NCBI GenBank assembly: GCA_958433005.1
Contig: CAUAWV010000005.1
Location: forward strand, 11,515 to 75,514
Origin: an uncultured Collinsella sp.
Lineage (GTDB): Bacteria > Actinomycetota > Coriobacteriia > Coriobacteriales > Coriobacteriaceae
DNA length: 64,000 nucleotides
Direction of reading: 5' to 3'
In this document: positions 25,069 through 32,998 of the stretch, piece after piece
How the letters are laid out: every line of letters starts with the position of its first letter
Numbering within the stretch: the first letter of the stretch is position 1
Position numbers and translations under genes: made by a program
The notes under the pieces: generated by a model
What the model saw: only the letters and a program-made list of their open reading frames with translations
The model's database searches: none
Told to the model about the DNA's origin: nothing

Positions 25069-26370
25069 TTAAAGATGATCTTGGATAAGATCGCAGATGG
25101 CTCGGGCGTCGTTGATGTTGATGGCTCGGGTCGCTAAGCCGGCGTCGAATGCCTGGCGTGCCAGGGCCTCGTTGCAGGCAAGGGCCAGCGTGTGACCGTC
25201 GACCAGGTCGAGCGAGCTCTTGCCGCGTAGACGGTCGACACCGGAGCGCGCGACGACGATGTTGTCGAAGCCCTCGGTCTTGTAGCCCTCGATGATCACC
25301 ACGTCGACATCGTTGTAACGCGACAGCAGCTCGCGCGCGGGCATCTCGTCCTCCTCGCGCGTGTCGGCGTACTCCGCCCAGCGCGTGGCGCAGATGAGGC
25401 CCACGTGCTTTGATCCGGCTTGGTGATGGCGCCAGGTGTCCTTAGCGGGCACGTCGATATCAAAGCCGTGATGCCCATGATGCTTGAGCGAACCCACGCG
25501 CAGGCCGCGGCGGGTGAGCTCGGCGATAACCTTCTCGACGAGCGTGGTCTTGCCCGAGTTTTGGTAGCCGATAAACGCGATCGCGGGGACGGCCGGGGCC
25601 GGAGCTGCGGGCGCGACGGCGACGGGCGCGCTCGCGGGTGCGGCACCGTCAGCGGCCACGGACTCAACGGCAGCGGCCTGACGCTCTGCGCGGTCCCACA
25701 CGCCCGAGCGGCCGCCCTCCTTGTGCAGCAGGCGAACGTCAACGATCTCCATGCCGCGATCGACCGCCTTGCACATGTCGTAGATGGTCAGACACGCGGC
25801 ACTCGCGCCGGTCAGCGCCTCCATCTCAATACCCGTCTTGCCCGTCACGCCCGCCGTAACCAGTACGTGAAAACCAACCTGCCCGTCCGCGCGCGCCGGC
25901 GCCCAGCCCTCGGGCACGTCATCGGCCGGCGTCCCCGCCGGAGCGATGGGCGCAATGTCGCACTTGCTCTTGGTAATGAGCAGCGGATGGCACATGGGGA
26001 TGATGTCGCTTGTGCGTTTGATGGCCATGATGCCCGCCACGCGCGCGCATGCGAGCACATCGCCCTTTTTGGCGCGGTCCTGCAGCACCATGGTCTGCGT
26101 CTCGGGGTGCATGAGGATGGTGCCCTCGGCGATGGCAATGCGATGGGTCTCGGCCTTGTCGGACACGTCGACCATGCGTACCTCGCCCTTGGCGTCCACG
26201 TGCGTCAGCTCGTCGCGACGGGCGTCGCGGGCGGGCTCGGTGGCAGCACTGGCAGACGGCTGTGCGGACGCGTCGGCGTTGCCAGCATTCGCCGCAGCCG
26301 TGACTTTGTGGGCAGACATCGCGGCCCTGCGAGCGGCCTTGGTGGCATCGGCGTACCTGCTCTTGGCCAT
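25069..26370 (-). CDS. MoaC-MobB fusion, molybdenum cofactor biosynthesis (433 aa)
   Basis: Two enzymes in one chain. Residues about 54-226 are MoaC, the cyclic pyranopterin monophosphate synthase (THVDAKGEVRMVDVSDK, then MCHPLLITK, and MEALTGASAACLTIYDMCK). An Ala/Pro/Val-rich linker spans about 230-262. Residues 263-433 are MobB, the GTP-binding helper of molybdopterin-guanine dinucleotide synthesis, with P-loop GYQNSGKTTL and the conserved GSLKHHGH. The ATG at 26370 has GGAGG upstream and starts 4 bp after the moaA stop, so it is coupled to moaA. An unusual Ala-rich N-terminal extension of about 50 residues precedes MoaC. Confidence 0.94.
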   Translation of the reverse strand: MAKSRYADATKAARRAAMSAHKVTAAANAGNADASAQPSASAATEPARDARRDELTHVDAKGEVRMVDVSDKAETHRIAIAEGTILMHPETQTMVLQDRAKKGDVLACARVAGIMAIKRTSDIIPMCHPLLITKSKCDIAPIAPAGTPADDVPEGWAPARADGQVGFHVLVTAGVTGKTGIEMEALTGASAACLTIYDMCKAVDRGMEIVDVRLLHKEGGRSGVWDRAERQAAAVESVAADGAAPASAPVAVAPAAPAPAVPAIAFIGYQNSGKTTLVEKVIAELTRRGLRVGSLKHHGHHGFDIDVPAKDTWRHHQAGSKHVGLICATRWAEYADTREEDEMPARELLSRYNDVDVVIIEGYKTEGFDNIVVARSGVDRLRGKSSLDLVDGHTLALACNEALARQAFDAGLATRAININDARAICDLIQDHL

Positions 26371-26374
26371 ATGA

Positions 26375-27430
26375 TCATCCTCCGATTTGGGACATAAATC
26401 GTTGCGTGCCCTCAATTATCGCGTGTTCCTGCGGTTTGTGGGCCACGGCATCGCGCCAAATCGAAAGTACCTGCATATCATCACCACGGCGCAGGGCGTC
26501 GCGCACCGAATACTCGGCATCGCTGAACAGGCACGGACGCACGTTGCCATCGGCCGTCAGGCGCAGACGGTTGCAATTCGCACAAAAATGGTTGGACATG
26601 GCGCTGATAAAGCCGACCGTTCCCGCCGCGCCCGGAAAATGCCAATAGCGCGCAGGGCCCGCGCCGGCAGGAGCGTCGTTGATGTCGAGCGGCCCGAGCT
26701 CGCCCAGCCCCGTCGCGGCGGCCCCGGCATTGATGCGCGCCCGTAGCTCGTCGCTCGGCACGGTATCGCTCGCGTCCCACAACTCGGGATTGAGCGTGGG
26801 CGCATGCGGGTCCACAGCGCAATGCGAGCTCGTGTGTTCGTCGCCAATGGGCATGTATTCGATAAAGCGCAGGTGGATGGGACGGTCGAGCGTGAGCCGC
26901 GCGAGGGCCGCCACATCTTGGTTGAGCCGGCGCACCACAACGCAGTTGACCTTAACGGGCTCAAAGCCCCAGGCCAGCGCCGCGTCGATGCCAGCCATGG
27001 TCTGCTCGAGCCGACCCAGGCGCGTAATCTTTCCAAACAGCGTAGGGTCGAGCGTGTCGAGCGAGATGTTGACGCGGCTAAGCCCGGCATCTTTGAGCTG
27101 CGGTGCCAGCTTAGGCAGCAGAGCGCCGTTGGTGGTGAGCGAGATGTCCTCGATCTGCGGAATCGCGCGGATGTCGCGAATGAGCGGAATGATACGGCGG
27201 CTGACCAGCGGCTCGCCACCCGTCAGGCGCACGCGGCGAATGCCCTCCCCCGCCACCAAGCGCACAAAGCGGGCGATTTCCTCGGCGCTGAGCAGCTCGT
27301 CGTGCGCGCGGGGCGTCACGCCATCGGCCGGCATGCAGTAAATGCAGCGAAAATTGCACTTGTCGGTAACGGCAATGCGCAGGTAGTTGATATCGCGGCC
27401 AAAGCCGTCATGTTGCACGTGCCCGTCCAC
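26375..27430 (-). CDS. moaA: GTP 3',8-cyclase (molybdenum cofactor biosynthesis protein A)
   Basis: Radical SAM enzyme that converts GTP to 3',8-cyclo-7,8-dihydro-GTP, the substrate of MoaC. The SAM cluster cysteines are C25, C29 and C32 (CNFRCIYC). The C-terminal GTP-binding cluster is visible in HFCANCNRLRLTADGNVRPC. LTGGEPL is the SAM-binding GGE motif. The start is a GTG at 27430 with GGGGAGGG 4 bp upstream. It is the first gene of a moaA-moaCmobB operon. A minus-strand TATTAT lies near 27470 and could be its -10 box. No Moco riboswitch was recognised in the leader. Confidence 0.96.
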   Translation of the reverse strand: MDGHVQHDGFGRDINYLRIAVTDKCNFRCIYCMPADGVTPRAHDELLSAEEIARFVRLVAGEGIRRVRLTGGEPLVSRRIIPLIRDIRAIPQIEDISLTTNGALLPKLAPQLKDAGLSRVNISLDTLDPTLFGKITRLGRLEQTMAGIDAALAWGFEPVKVNCVVVRRLNQDVAALARLTLDRPIHLRFIEYMPIGDEHTSSHCAVDPHAPTLNPELWDASDTVPSDELRARINAGAAATGLGELGPLDINDAPAGAGPARYWHFPGAAGTVGFISAMSNHFCANCNRLRLTADGNVRPCLFSDAEYSVRDALRRGDDMQVLSIWRDAVAHKPQEHAIIEGTQRFMSQIGG

Positions 27431-27561
27431 GCAGCCCTCCCCTCACGCGGCGTTTTATTCTTCGGAAAACATAATACCCCACGAGAGAATCATGCCGACA
27501 CCCGTACGACAGGACAGGTCGCTTCGAGCAAAACGGGCTTTCCAAGCCCATCCTCAGCACA

Positions 27562-27625
27562 GACCATCACAACATTCGGTGCTTTTCCCGTTTTTGGCAA
27601 AAAACGTCGAATGTTGTGATGGTTT
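27562..27625 (-). repeat. 64-bp palindromic repeat, family A (copy 3)
   Basis: Arms GACCATCACAACATTCG and CGAATGTTGTGATGGTTT. The centre CCCGTTTTTGGCAAAAA reads as the reverse complement of the centre in copies 1 and 2, so this copy is inverted. It lies between moaA and the stop codon of the next gene. Confidence 0.9.
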
Positions 27626-27663
27626 GTCTGCCCGCGGCACCCCGTAGAAGGACCAAAGCGCCC

Positions 27664-28701
27664 CTAAATGTCGCCGTCCCAGTGCCGAATCACGAATTCT
27701 CGCAGGTCGTTCTGCCGCTTTTGGAATGCTTCGCTTCGGTCGCACTTGAGGCCCATAGCGAGCGCGATGGCGTTCATCGCCCGGTGCAATTGCAGCTGGT
27801 GGGCAAACTGAGTCCCGGTGAGGACGATCATCCTAAAGCCCAGCGCGCTCAGCACGGTCATACGCTCCGCATCCGACGCGCTGCGCTGTTTATCAAGATG
27901 GTCCGAGCCGTTATATTCAATCCCCGTACCGCTCGCAGGCGCATATACGTCGATCTCGAAATACCCGGCCTTTGCGAGATACTTGAACTCGTTGGGAACA
28001 TCGACCCGATGGTTGAGCTCGATCTTGACGTATCCCAGCCCTCCCTGGGAACGTTTCGCGACGACCATGATTGCGGTGGCCGTCTCCATGGGCGAACGCG
28101 AGCCATCGTGCACGCGCCTGAGCACGGCGGCCGCGCGTACAGTCCCCTGACGAGATCGGTTCTCATTGCAATAAGCAATCAAGTCGGCAACGGTATACCT
28201 CTGCCCCATCTCGATATAATCGCCTGTCGACAGATGATTCAAATGGTACCGGGCACAGATCTCGTAGCCATATTCCAGCTGCTCGGGCTCGCTCATCCAC
28301 GAACCCGCTTGGACAAAGCACATGACCTCATCAACCACCAGAAGGTCCTCTGCCACCTCGATAAGATGGCCTGGAGGTACCGGCGCTCCAAACACGTGGC
28401 ACCTAAATCCAGTCGGCGTCGAGCGCTCAAAATCGAAGTTGACGAGCGTATCGATATGATTGAGTTCTTCTCGTGGAATACCAAGCGAAACCAGATAGTC
28501 GGTAACGATCCCGACTGCCGTTGAAGCCCTCAGCCCCTTGGCATCGAGCCCCAATTTGGGCAGGCCCGCAGTTGGCTCCGCCTCGTTAGCAAGCGAGTCC
28601 TCATCGTATAGGCTGCTTGCCCGCGAGAGCGGCTCGGACGGGCGCGCCACGTTGTGGTACAGCCAGGCAGTCTTATGGGACAGGACGATCGGCAGGTCCA
28701 T
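27664..28701 (-). CDS. Hypothetical protein with DUF559/Vsr-like nuclease fold (345 aa)
   Basis: Not confidently recognised. The C-terminal third (YFEIDVYAPASGTGIEYNG, then SASDAERMTVLSALGFRMIV) has the layout of DUF559/Vsr-type PD-(D/E)XK domains: D in EIDVYAP, E in IEYNG, then a helix with DAER and a strand. Similar proteins in actinobacteria carry an N-terminal regulator-like domain, but here the first 200 residues are unassigned. No signal peptide or membrane segment is visible. It stands alone between palindromic repeats, with no toxin, methylase or mobile gene beside it. Function unknown; a nuclease role is an inference from fold-like pattern only. Confidence 0.75.
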   Translation of the reverse strand: MDLPIVLSHKTAWLYHNVARPSEPLSRASSLYDEDSLANEAEPTAGLPKLGLDAKGLRASTAVGIVTDYLVSLGIPREELNHIDTLVNFDFERSTPTGFRCHVFGAPVPPGHLIEVAEDLLVVDEVMCFVQAGSWMSEPEQLEYGYEICARYHLNHLSTGDYIEMGQRYTVADLIAYCNENRSRQGTVRAAAVLRRVHDGSRSPMETATAIMVVAKRSQGGLGYVKIELNHRVDVPNEFKYLAKAGYFEIDVYAPASGTGIEYNGSDHLDKQRSASDAERMTVLSALGFRMIVLTGTQFAHQLQLHRAMNAIALAMGLKCDRSEAFQKRQNDLREFVIRHWDGDI

Positions 28702-28803
28702 GAGCCCTCCAATGGAGTCGGATAACCAATCTTATTCCCCTGCCCACGGGTCCGCACACCTTCGCGCGCAAGAAAGCGATTCCACCCGATCGAGTGGCAG
28801 AAA

Positions 28804-28866
28804 AACCATCACAACATTCGATGCTTTCCCCGATTTTGGCAAAAACGGCGAATGTTGTGATGGTTC
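28804..28866 (-). repeat. 63-bp palindromic repeat, family A (copy 4)
   Basis: Arms AACCATCACAACATTCG and CGAATGTTGTGATGGTT around CCCGATTTTGGCAAAAA, oriented like copy 3. It lies between two divergent genes, so this copy is not a transcription terminator for either. The rest of the 317-bp gap holds the MATE promoter. Confidence 0.9.
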
Positions 28867-28945
28867 GAGGCGAGGCGAGGAGCATGGAGGGGTCAAAGCA
28901 TCGTGCTTGGAGCGTGACTTTTTTCGCCCGCCGCTAACACAAACC

Positions 28946-28976
28946 TTGACTCTACAATCGTTGTAGGGTTTTCACT
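28946..28976 (+). promoter_or_regulatory. MerR-type promoter of the MATE exporter gene
   Basis: TTGACT (-35), a 19-bp spacer containing the perfect dyad CTACAATCGTTGTAG, and TTCACT (-10). An over-long 19-bp spacer filled by a palindrome next to the -35 box is the hallmark of promoters activated by MerR-family regulators. No MerR gene is in the window. Confidence 0.65.
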
Positions 28977-29018
28977 ACACTGGTACGTAAACGAACCAAT
29001 CCAGAAAGTGCCCCGCCC

Positions 29019-30365
29019 ATGGAACACGACCTCACACGCGGCAATGTCCTCAAGACCATCGCGGTCTTTGCCCTGCCCTATATGCTCTCGTACTTTTTGC
29101 AGATGCTCTACGGCATGGCCGACCTGTACATGATGGGACAGTTTAGCGGCGCCGCCGGCATCACCGCCGTGGGCAACGGCGCGCAGACGCTCTATATCAT
29201 TACCGTGACGCTCGTGGGCCTGGCCATGGGAACGACGGTCATCGTCGGCCACGCCGTGGGTTCGCGTCGCTTCGACCGCGCCGAGACCGCCATCGGCAAC
29301 ACCATCACGCTCTTTATGGGCGTCTCGGTGGTGCTGGCCGCCGTCCTGCTCGCACTGTGCCCGCAGATCGTGGCACTCATTGGCACGCCGGCCGAGGCGG
29401 TCGAAGGCACCGCTGCTTACCTGCGCATCTGCTTTGTCGGCATTCCCTTTATCGCCGCCTACAACATCCTCTCGGCTATCTTTCGCGGCCTAGGCGATTC
29501 ACGCTCACCCATGTACGTGATCGGCGTGGCGTGCATCATTAACATCGCGCTCGACTTTTTGTTTATCGGCCACATGGGACTCGGCCCCGTGGGCGCGGCG
29601 CTCGGTACGGTAACCGCCCAGACGGCAAGCGTGGCCCTCGCACTCGTGTGGCTCAAGAGCCGCCGTACGCACATTCACCTCAAGCGCAGCGACCTGCGCC
29701 CCCAGCCCGAGGTGCTCGGTAGCATCCTAAAGATCGGCGTGCCCGTGGCCGTGCAGGACGGCTGCATCCAGGTGGCGTTTATGTTTATCACCGTCATCGC
29801 CAACCACCGAGGGCTCGTCGACGCCGCCGCCGTGGGCCTGGTCGAAAAGATGATCAGCTTTTTGTTCATTGTGCCGAGCTCCATGGGCGCCACCGTCAGC
29901 GCACTCACGGCGCAAAACGCCGGCGCGGGCAAGGGTGACCGCGCACGTCAGGTGCTCAAGGATGCCATGACCATCTCGGTAGTGTACGGCTGCCTGATCA
30001 CGGTGCTGATGTGGCTGGTGGCGCCGGCGTTTATTGGCTTTTTTGCCAAGGACCCCGCAGTGGTCGCGGCCGGTACCGGCTATATGCACAGTTATATTTT
30101 CGACGCGATTTTTGCCGGCATCCACATTTGCTTTAGCGGCTTTTTCGCTGCGTACGGCAAGAGCTACATCGGCTTTGCGCACAACGTGCTGGCCGTGGCG
30201 CTCATTCGCGTGCCGGGCGCGTGGCTGCTGTCGAACGCCTATTCCGATACGTTGTTTCCTATGGGCATCGCCTCGCCGTGCGGGTCGATTCTATCGGCGG
30301 TCATTTGTGTTGTCGCGTTTACCGTGCTCAACCGCCGCGGAGCTTTTGACAAATTGGCAGCGTAG
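29019..30365 (+). CDS. MATE family efflux transporter (448 aa)
   Basis: Twelve hydrophobic segments in two repeats. It starts MEHDLTRGNVLKTIAVFALP, the classic beginning of NorM/DinF-like MATE proteins, with YMLSYFLQMLYGMADLYMMG in helix 1-2 and GLGPVGAALGT in the middle. It exports drugs or metabolites using a sodium or proton gradient. The ATG at 29019 is preceded by a weak ribosome site. The promoter has a MerR-type operator, so induction by a toxic ligand is likely. Single gene, convergent with ligA. Confidence 0.94.
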   Translation: MEHDLTRGNVLKTIAVFALPYMLSYFLQMLYGMADLYMMGQFSGAAGITAVGNGAQTLYIITVTLVGLAMGTTVIVGHAVGSRRFDRAETAIGNTITLFMGVSVVLAAVLLALCPQIVALIGTPAEAVEGTAAYLRICFVGIPFIAAYNILSAIFRGLGDSRSPMYVIGVACIINIALDFLFIGHMGLGPVGAALGTVTAQTASVALALVWLKSRRTHIHLKRSDLRPQPEVLGSILKIGVPVAVQDGCIQVAFMFITVIANHRGLVDAAAVGLVEKMISFLFIVPSSMGATVSALTAQNAGAGKGDRARQVLKDAMTISVVYGCLITVLMWLVAPAFIGFFAKDPAVVAAGTGYMHSYIFDAIFAGIHICFSGFFAAYGKSYIGFAHNVLAVALIRVPGAWLLSNAYSDTLFPMGIASPCGSILSAVICVVAFTVLNRRGAFDKLAA

Positions 30366-30469
30366 CGGGGTGACGCGAGATCGCCCTCATCGACGACATC
30401 ATCAGCGATGATCCGGCAACCTACGTGACACAGATCACGGTGCCGGTTGCCCCGGCAAAGTAAGATCAG

Positions 30470-30494
30470 CCCGGAAGGCATCATGCTTTCCGGG
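30470..30494. terminator. Hairpin between convergent MATE and ligA genes
   Basis: CCCGGAAGGC and GCTTTCCGGG form a 10-bp stem. It lies about 28 bp beyond the ligA stop and about 105 bp beyond the MATE stop, so it may serve both. T-runs on either side are poor. Confidence 0.6.
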
Positions 30495-30521
30495 CGGATC
30501 TTCAATTTGGTTATCGATGCG

Positions 30522-32750
30522 CTAAGCCTGGGGCACCTGACCAGTAGCCAAGATCTGCTCGAGTGTGTCCTCATCCAACACGGGCACACCCAGCTGCTCG
30601 GCCTTGGTGAGCTTGGAGCCCGCTTTGGGGCCGGCGATCAGATAGCTCGTCTTCTTTGAAACACTGCCCGAAACCTTGGCGCCGAGCACCTTGAGCGCCG
30701 CGCCCGCCTCGTCGCGGGTGCGGTTGACGAGCGTGCCGGTGAGCACGAAGGTCAGACCCGCGAGCGGTTGTGCATCGGCGAGCTCGCCCGCCACGCCCGC
30801 GTCGGCTGCGGCTTGTGCATGCGCGGCGCCCAAGTCGACCTCGAGCGACAGGCCCGCCTGGCGCAGGCGCTCCAGCACGGCAAGGTTTTCGGGCACGGCC
30901 AGGAACTGCTTGACGCTCGCCGCAATCTTGGGACCGATGCCCTCACACTCGGCGATGTCCTCTTCGCTCGCCAAGATGAGCTTGTCAATCGACAGAAATC
31001 GCTCGGCGATGACCTCGCCCACGCTCTTGCCCACGTGGCGGATGCCCAGGGCAAACAGCACGCGACCGAGCGGCTGGCTCTTGGACTTGTTAAGCTCGGC
31101 GATGATTTTCTCGGCCGTCTTGAGGCCCACCGGGATGGGGTCGCCCTTCTTGACGCCCTTTTTGCTGTTGGAGCTGGCATAGGTGCGGCCAGTGTCCAGT
31201 CCGGCGATGTCGTCCACCGTGAGCTGGTAGAAGTCCGCGACATCATGGATCAGGCCGGCGGCGATCATCTTGTCGACGATCTCGTCACCCAGGCCGTCGA
31301 CGTCCATGCAGCCACGGCTCACCCAGTGGAGCAGGCGCTCCTTGAGCTGCGCGGGGCAGTCGATGGACACGCAGCGGTAGGCAACCTCACCGTCCTCGTG
31401 GACCACGGGGCTACCGCACACGGGGCAGACCTCGGGCATGTGCCAGTCGACCGAATCGGCCGGGCGTTTGTCGAGCACCGGGCCCACGACCTCGGGGATT
31501 ACGTCGCCCGCCTTGTGCACGATGATGGTATCGCCCTCGCGCACGTTTTTACGACGGATCTCGTCGATGTTGTGCAGCGTGGCGCGCGCGATGGTAGAAC
31601 CGGCGACCGTCACCGGATCGAACTCGGCGACCGGCGTGAGCACACCGGTGCGGCCCACCTGGATGCGAATTTCGCGCAGGACGGTCTGCTTTTCCTCGGG
31701 CGGGAACTTAAAGGCGATGGCCCAGCGCGGTGCGCGAGCGGTAAAGCCCAGGTCGAGCTGCTGCTGGAAGCTGTCGACCTTTACGACCACGCCGTCGATG
31801 TCGTAGTCCAAGTCGCCGCGATGCTCGAGGGCCTGGGCACAGAACTCATGGACCTCGGCCGGCGTGGCGCAGCGGGCCACGTTGGGGTTGACGCTAAAAC
31901 CGGCGCTGCGCAGCCAGTCCAGAAACTCGCGCTGGCTGTGGACGTGCAGCGGATCGGTATCGGCAATGGCGTAGATAAAGGTAGCCAGGTCGCGGCGCGC
32001 CGTGACCTTGGGGTCCTTTTGGCGCAGGCTGCCGGCGGCGGCGTTGCGCGGGTTGGCAAAGGGGTCGCGGCCCTCGGCATCGGCCTCGTCGTTCAGACGC
32101 ACAAAGCTGCCCTTGGGCATGTACACCTCGCCGCGTACCTCAATGGTACGCTCGCGGTCGGCGCCCATGTGGGCGAGCGCCGGCTCGGACAGGTGCATGG
32201 GCACATCCTTGATGGTACGGACATTGAGCGACACATCCTCGCCCGTGGTGCCGTCGCCGCGCGTGGCGGCGCGCACAAAGGTGCCGTTTTGATAGGTAAG
32301 CGCCACGCCCAGACCGTCGATCTTAAGCTCGCAGGTATAGGTGACGCTGCCGGCACCGAGCGCATCCTCGGCGCGCTGGAGCCACGCGTCAAGTTCGTCC
32401 AGATCCATAGCATCGTCCATGGAATACATGCGCGCCATATGTGTGACCGGTGTAAACTGCTCGCTCACGTAGCCGCCCACGCGCTGGGTATAGCTGTCGG
32501 GCGTCACCAGGTCGGGGTAGGTCGCCTCGATCTGCTGCAGCTCAACGAGCATTTTGTCAAAGGCGGCGTCCGTGATCTCGGGCGCATCGAGCATGTAGTA
32601 GCGATAGGCGTGGTAATCGAGCTCGTGGCGCAGCTCGGCCGCACGCGCTGCCGCCTGGGCACGAGCATCGGCCGGTGCAGCGGTATCCGTGCTCGCGGGC
32701 GTTTCGGTATCGATGTCCACGCCGTCACCAAACAGGCTCGATTGCTCCAT
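30522..32750 (-). CDS. ligA: NAD-dependent DNA ligase
   Basis: Seals nicks in DNA replication and repair. The adenylated lysine is Lys143 in CELKIDGLG. The NAD-binding Ia region is N-terminal (YRYYMLDAPEITDAAFDKML). The four-cysteine zinc finger is in CPVCGSP...YRCVSIDCPAQ. Helix-hairpin-helix repeats and a C-terminal BRCT domain (LTFVLTGTLVNRTRDEAG) follow. The ATG at 32750 has AAGGAG 7 bp upstream, which gives 742 aa. The first 35 residues (MEQSSLFGDGVDIDTETPAS) are an unusual extension before the conserved start of the family. Confidence 0.97.
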   Translation of the reverse strand: MEQSSLFGDGVDIDTETPASTDTAAPADARAQAAARAAELRHELDYHAYRYYMLDAPEITDAAFDKMLVELQQIEATYPDLVTPDSYTQRVGGYVSEQFTPVTHMARMYSMDDAMDLDELDAWLQRAEDALGAGSVTYTCELKIDGLGVALTYQNGTFVRAATRGDGTTGEDVSLNVRTIKDVPMHLSEPALAHMGADRERTIEVRGEVYMPKGSFVRLNDEADAEGRDPFANPRNAAAGSLRQKDPKVTARRDLATFIYAIADTDPLHVHSQREFLDWLRSAGFSVNPNVARCATPAEVHEFCAQALEHRGDLDYDIDGVVVKVDSFQQQLDLGFTARAPRWAIAFKFPPEEKQTVLREIRIQVGRTGVLTPVAEFDPVTVAGSTIARATLHNIDEIRRKNVREGDTIIVHKAGDVIPEVVGPVLDKRPADSVDWHMPEVCPVCGSPVVHEDGEVAYRCVSIDCPAQLKERLLHWVSRGCMDVDGLGDEIVDKMIAAGLIHDVADFYQLTVDDIAGLDTGRTYASSNSKKGVKKGDPIPVGLKTAEKIIAELNKSKSQPLGRVLFALGIRHVGKSVGEVIAERFLSIDKLILASEEDIAECEGIGPKIAASVKQFLAVPENLAVLERLRQAGLSLEVDLGAAHAQAAADAGVAGELADAQPLAGLTFVLTGTLVNRTRDEAGAALKVLGAKVSGSVSKKTSYLIAGPKAGSKLTKAEQLGVPVLDEDTLEQILATGQVPQA

Positions 32751-32933
32751 AGCGGCACTCCTTCGCTCGATTTCAAACGGATACAAGAGTACCACCGGTC
32801 GCGATGGAGCCAAATCGCCCTTTCCAACCGCACCGAATCGGCAGCCATCAAACTGGAGTGGATCGCGCGTTCAAACCATGCCCTTGCCGTTTCTAAATGA
32901 TCCGTTTTCCTCCGTCTCCAAGGGATCATCGCG

Positions 32934-32972
32934 AAAAGAGGGGCTGTCCCGCGTTGGCGGAACAGCCCCTCT
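32934..32972 (-). terminator. Terminator of the HtrA gene
   Basis: Minus-strand AGAGGGGCTGT and ACAGCCCCTCT arms with an inner CCGC/GCGG, followed by TTTTC. It lies 27 bp after the htrA stop codon. Confidence 0.88.
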
Positions 32973-32998
32973 GGCTTCGATATGTGCGATACAGCTCG

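Noticed and set aside
24931..25137. 68-codon plus-strand frame over the hairpin at 24957
   Set aside because: It translates a palindromic repeat and overlaps the moaC-mobB stop; no ribosome site.
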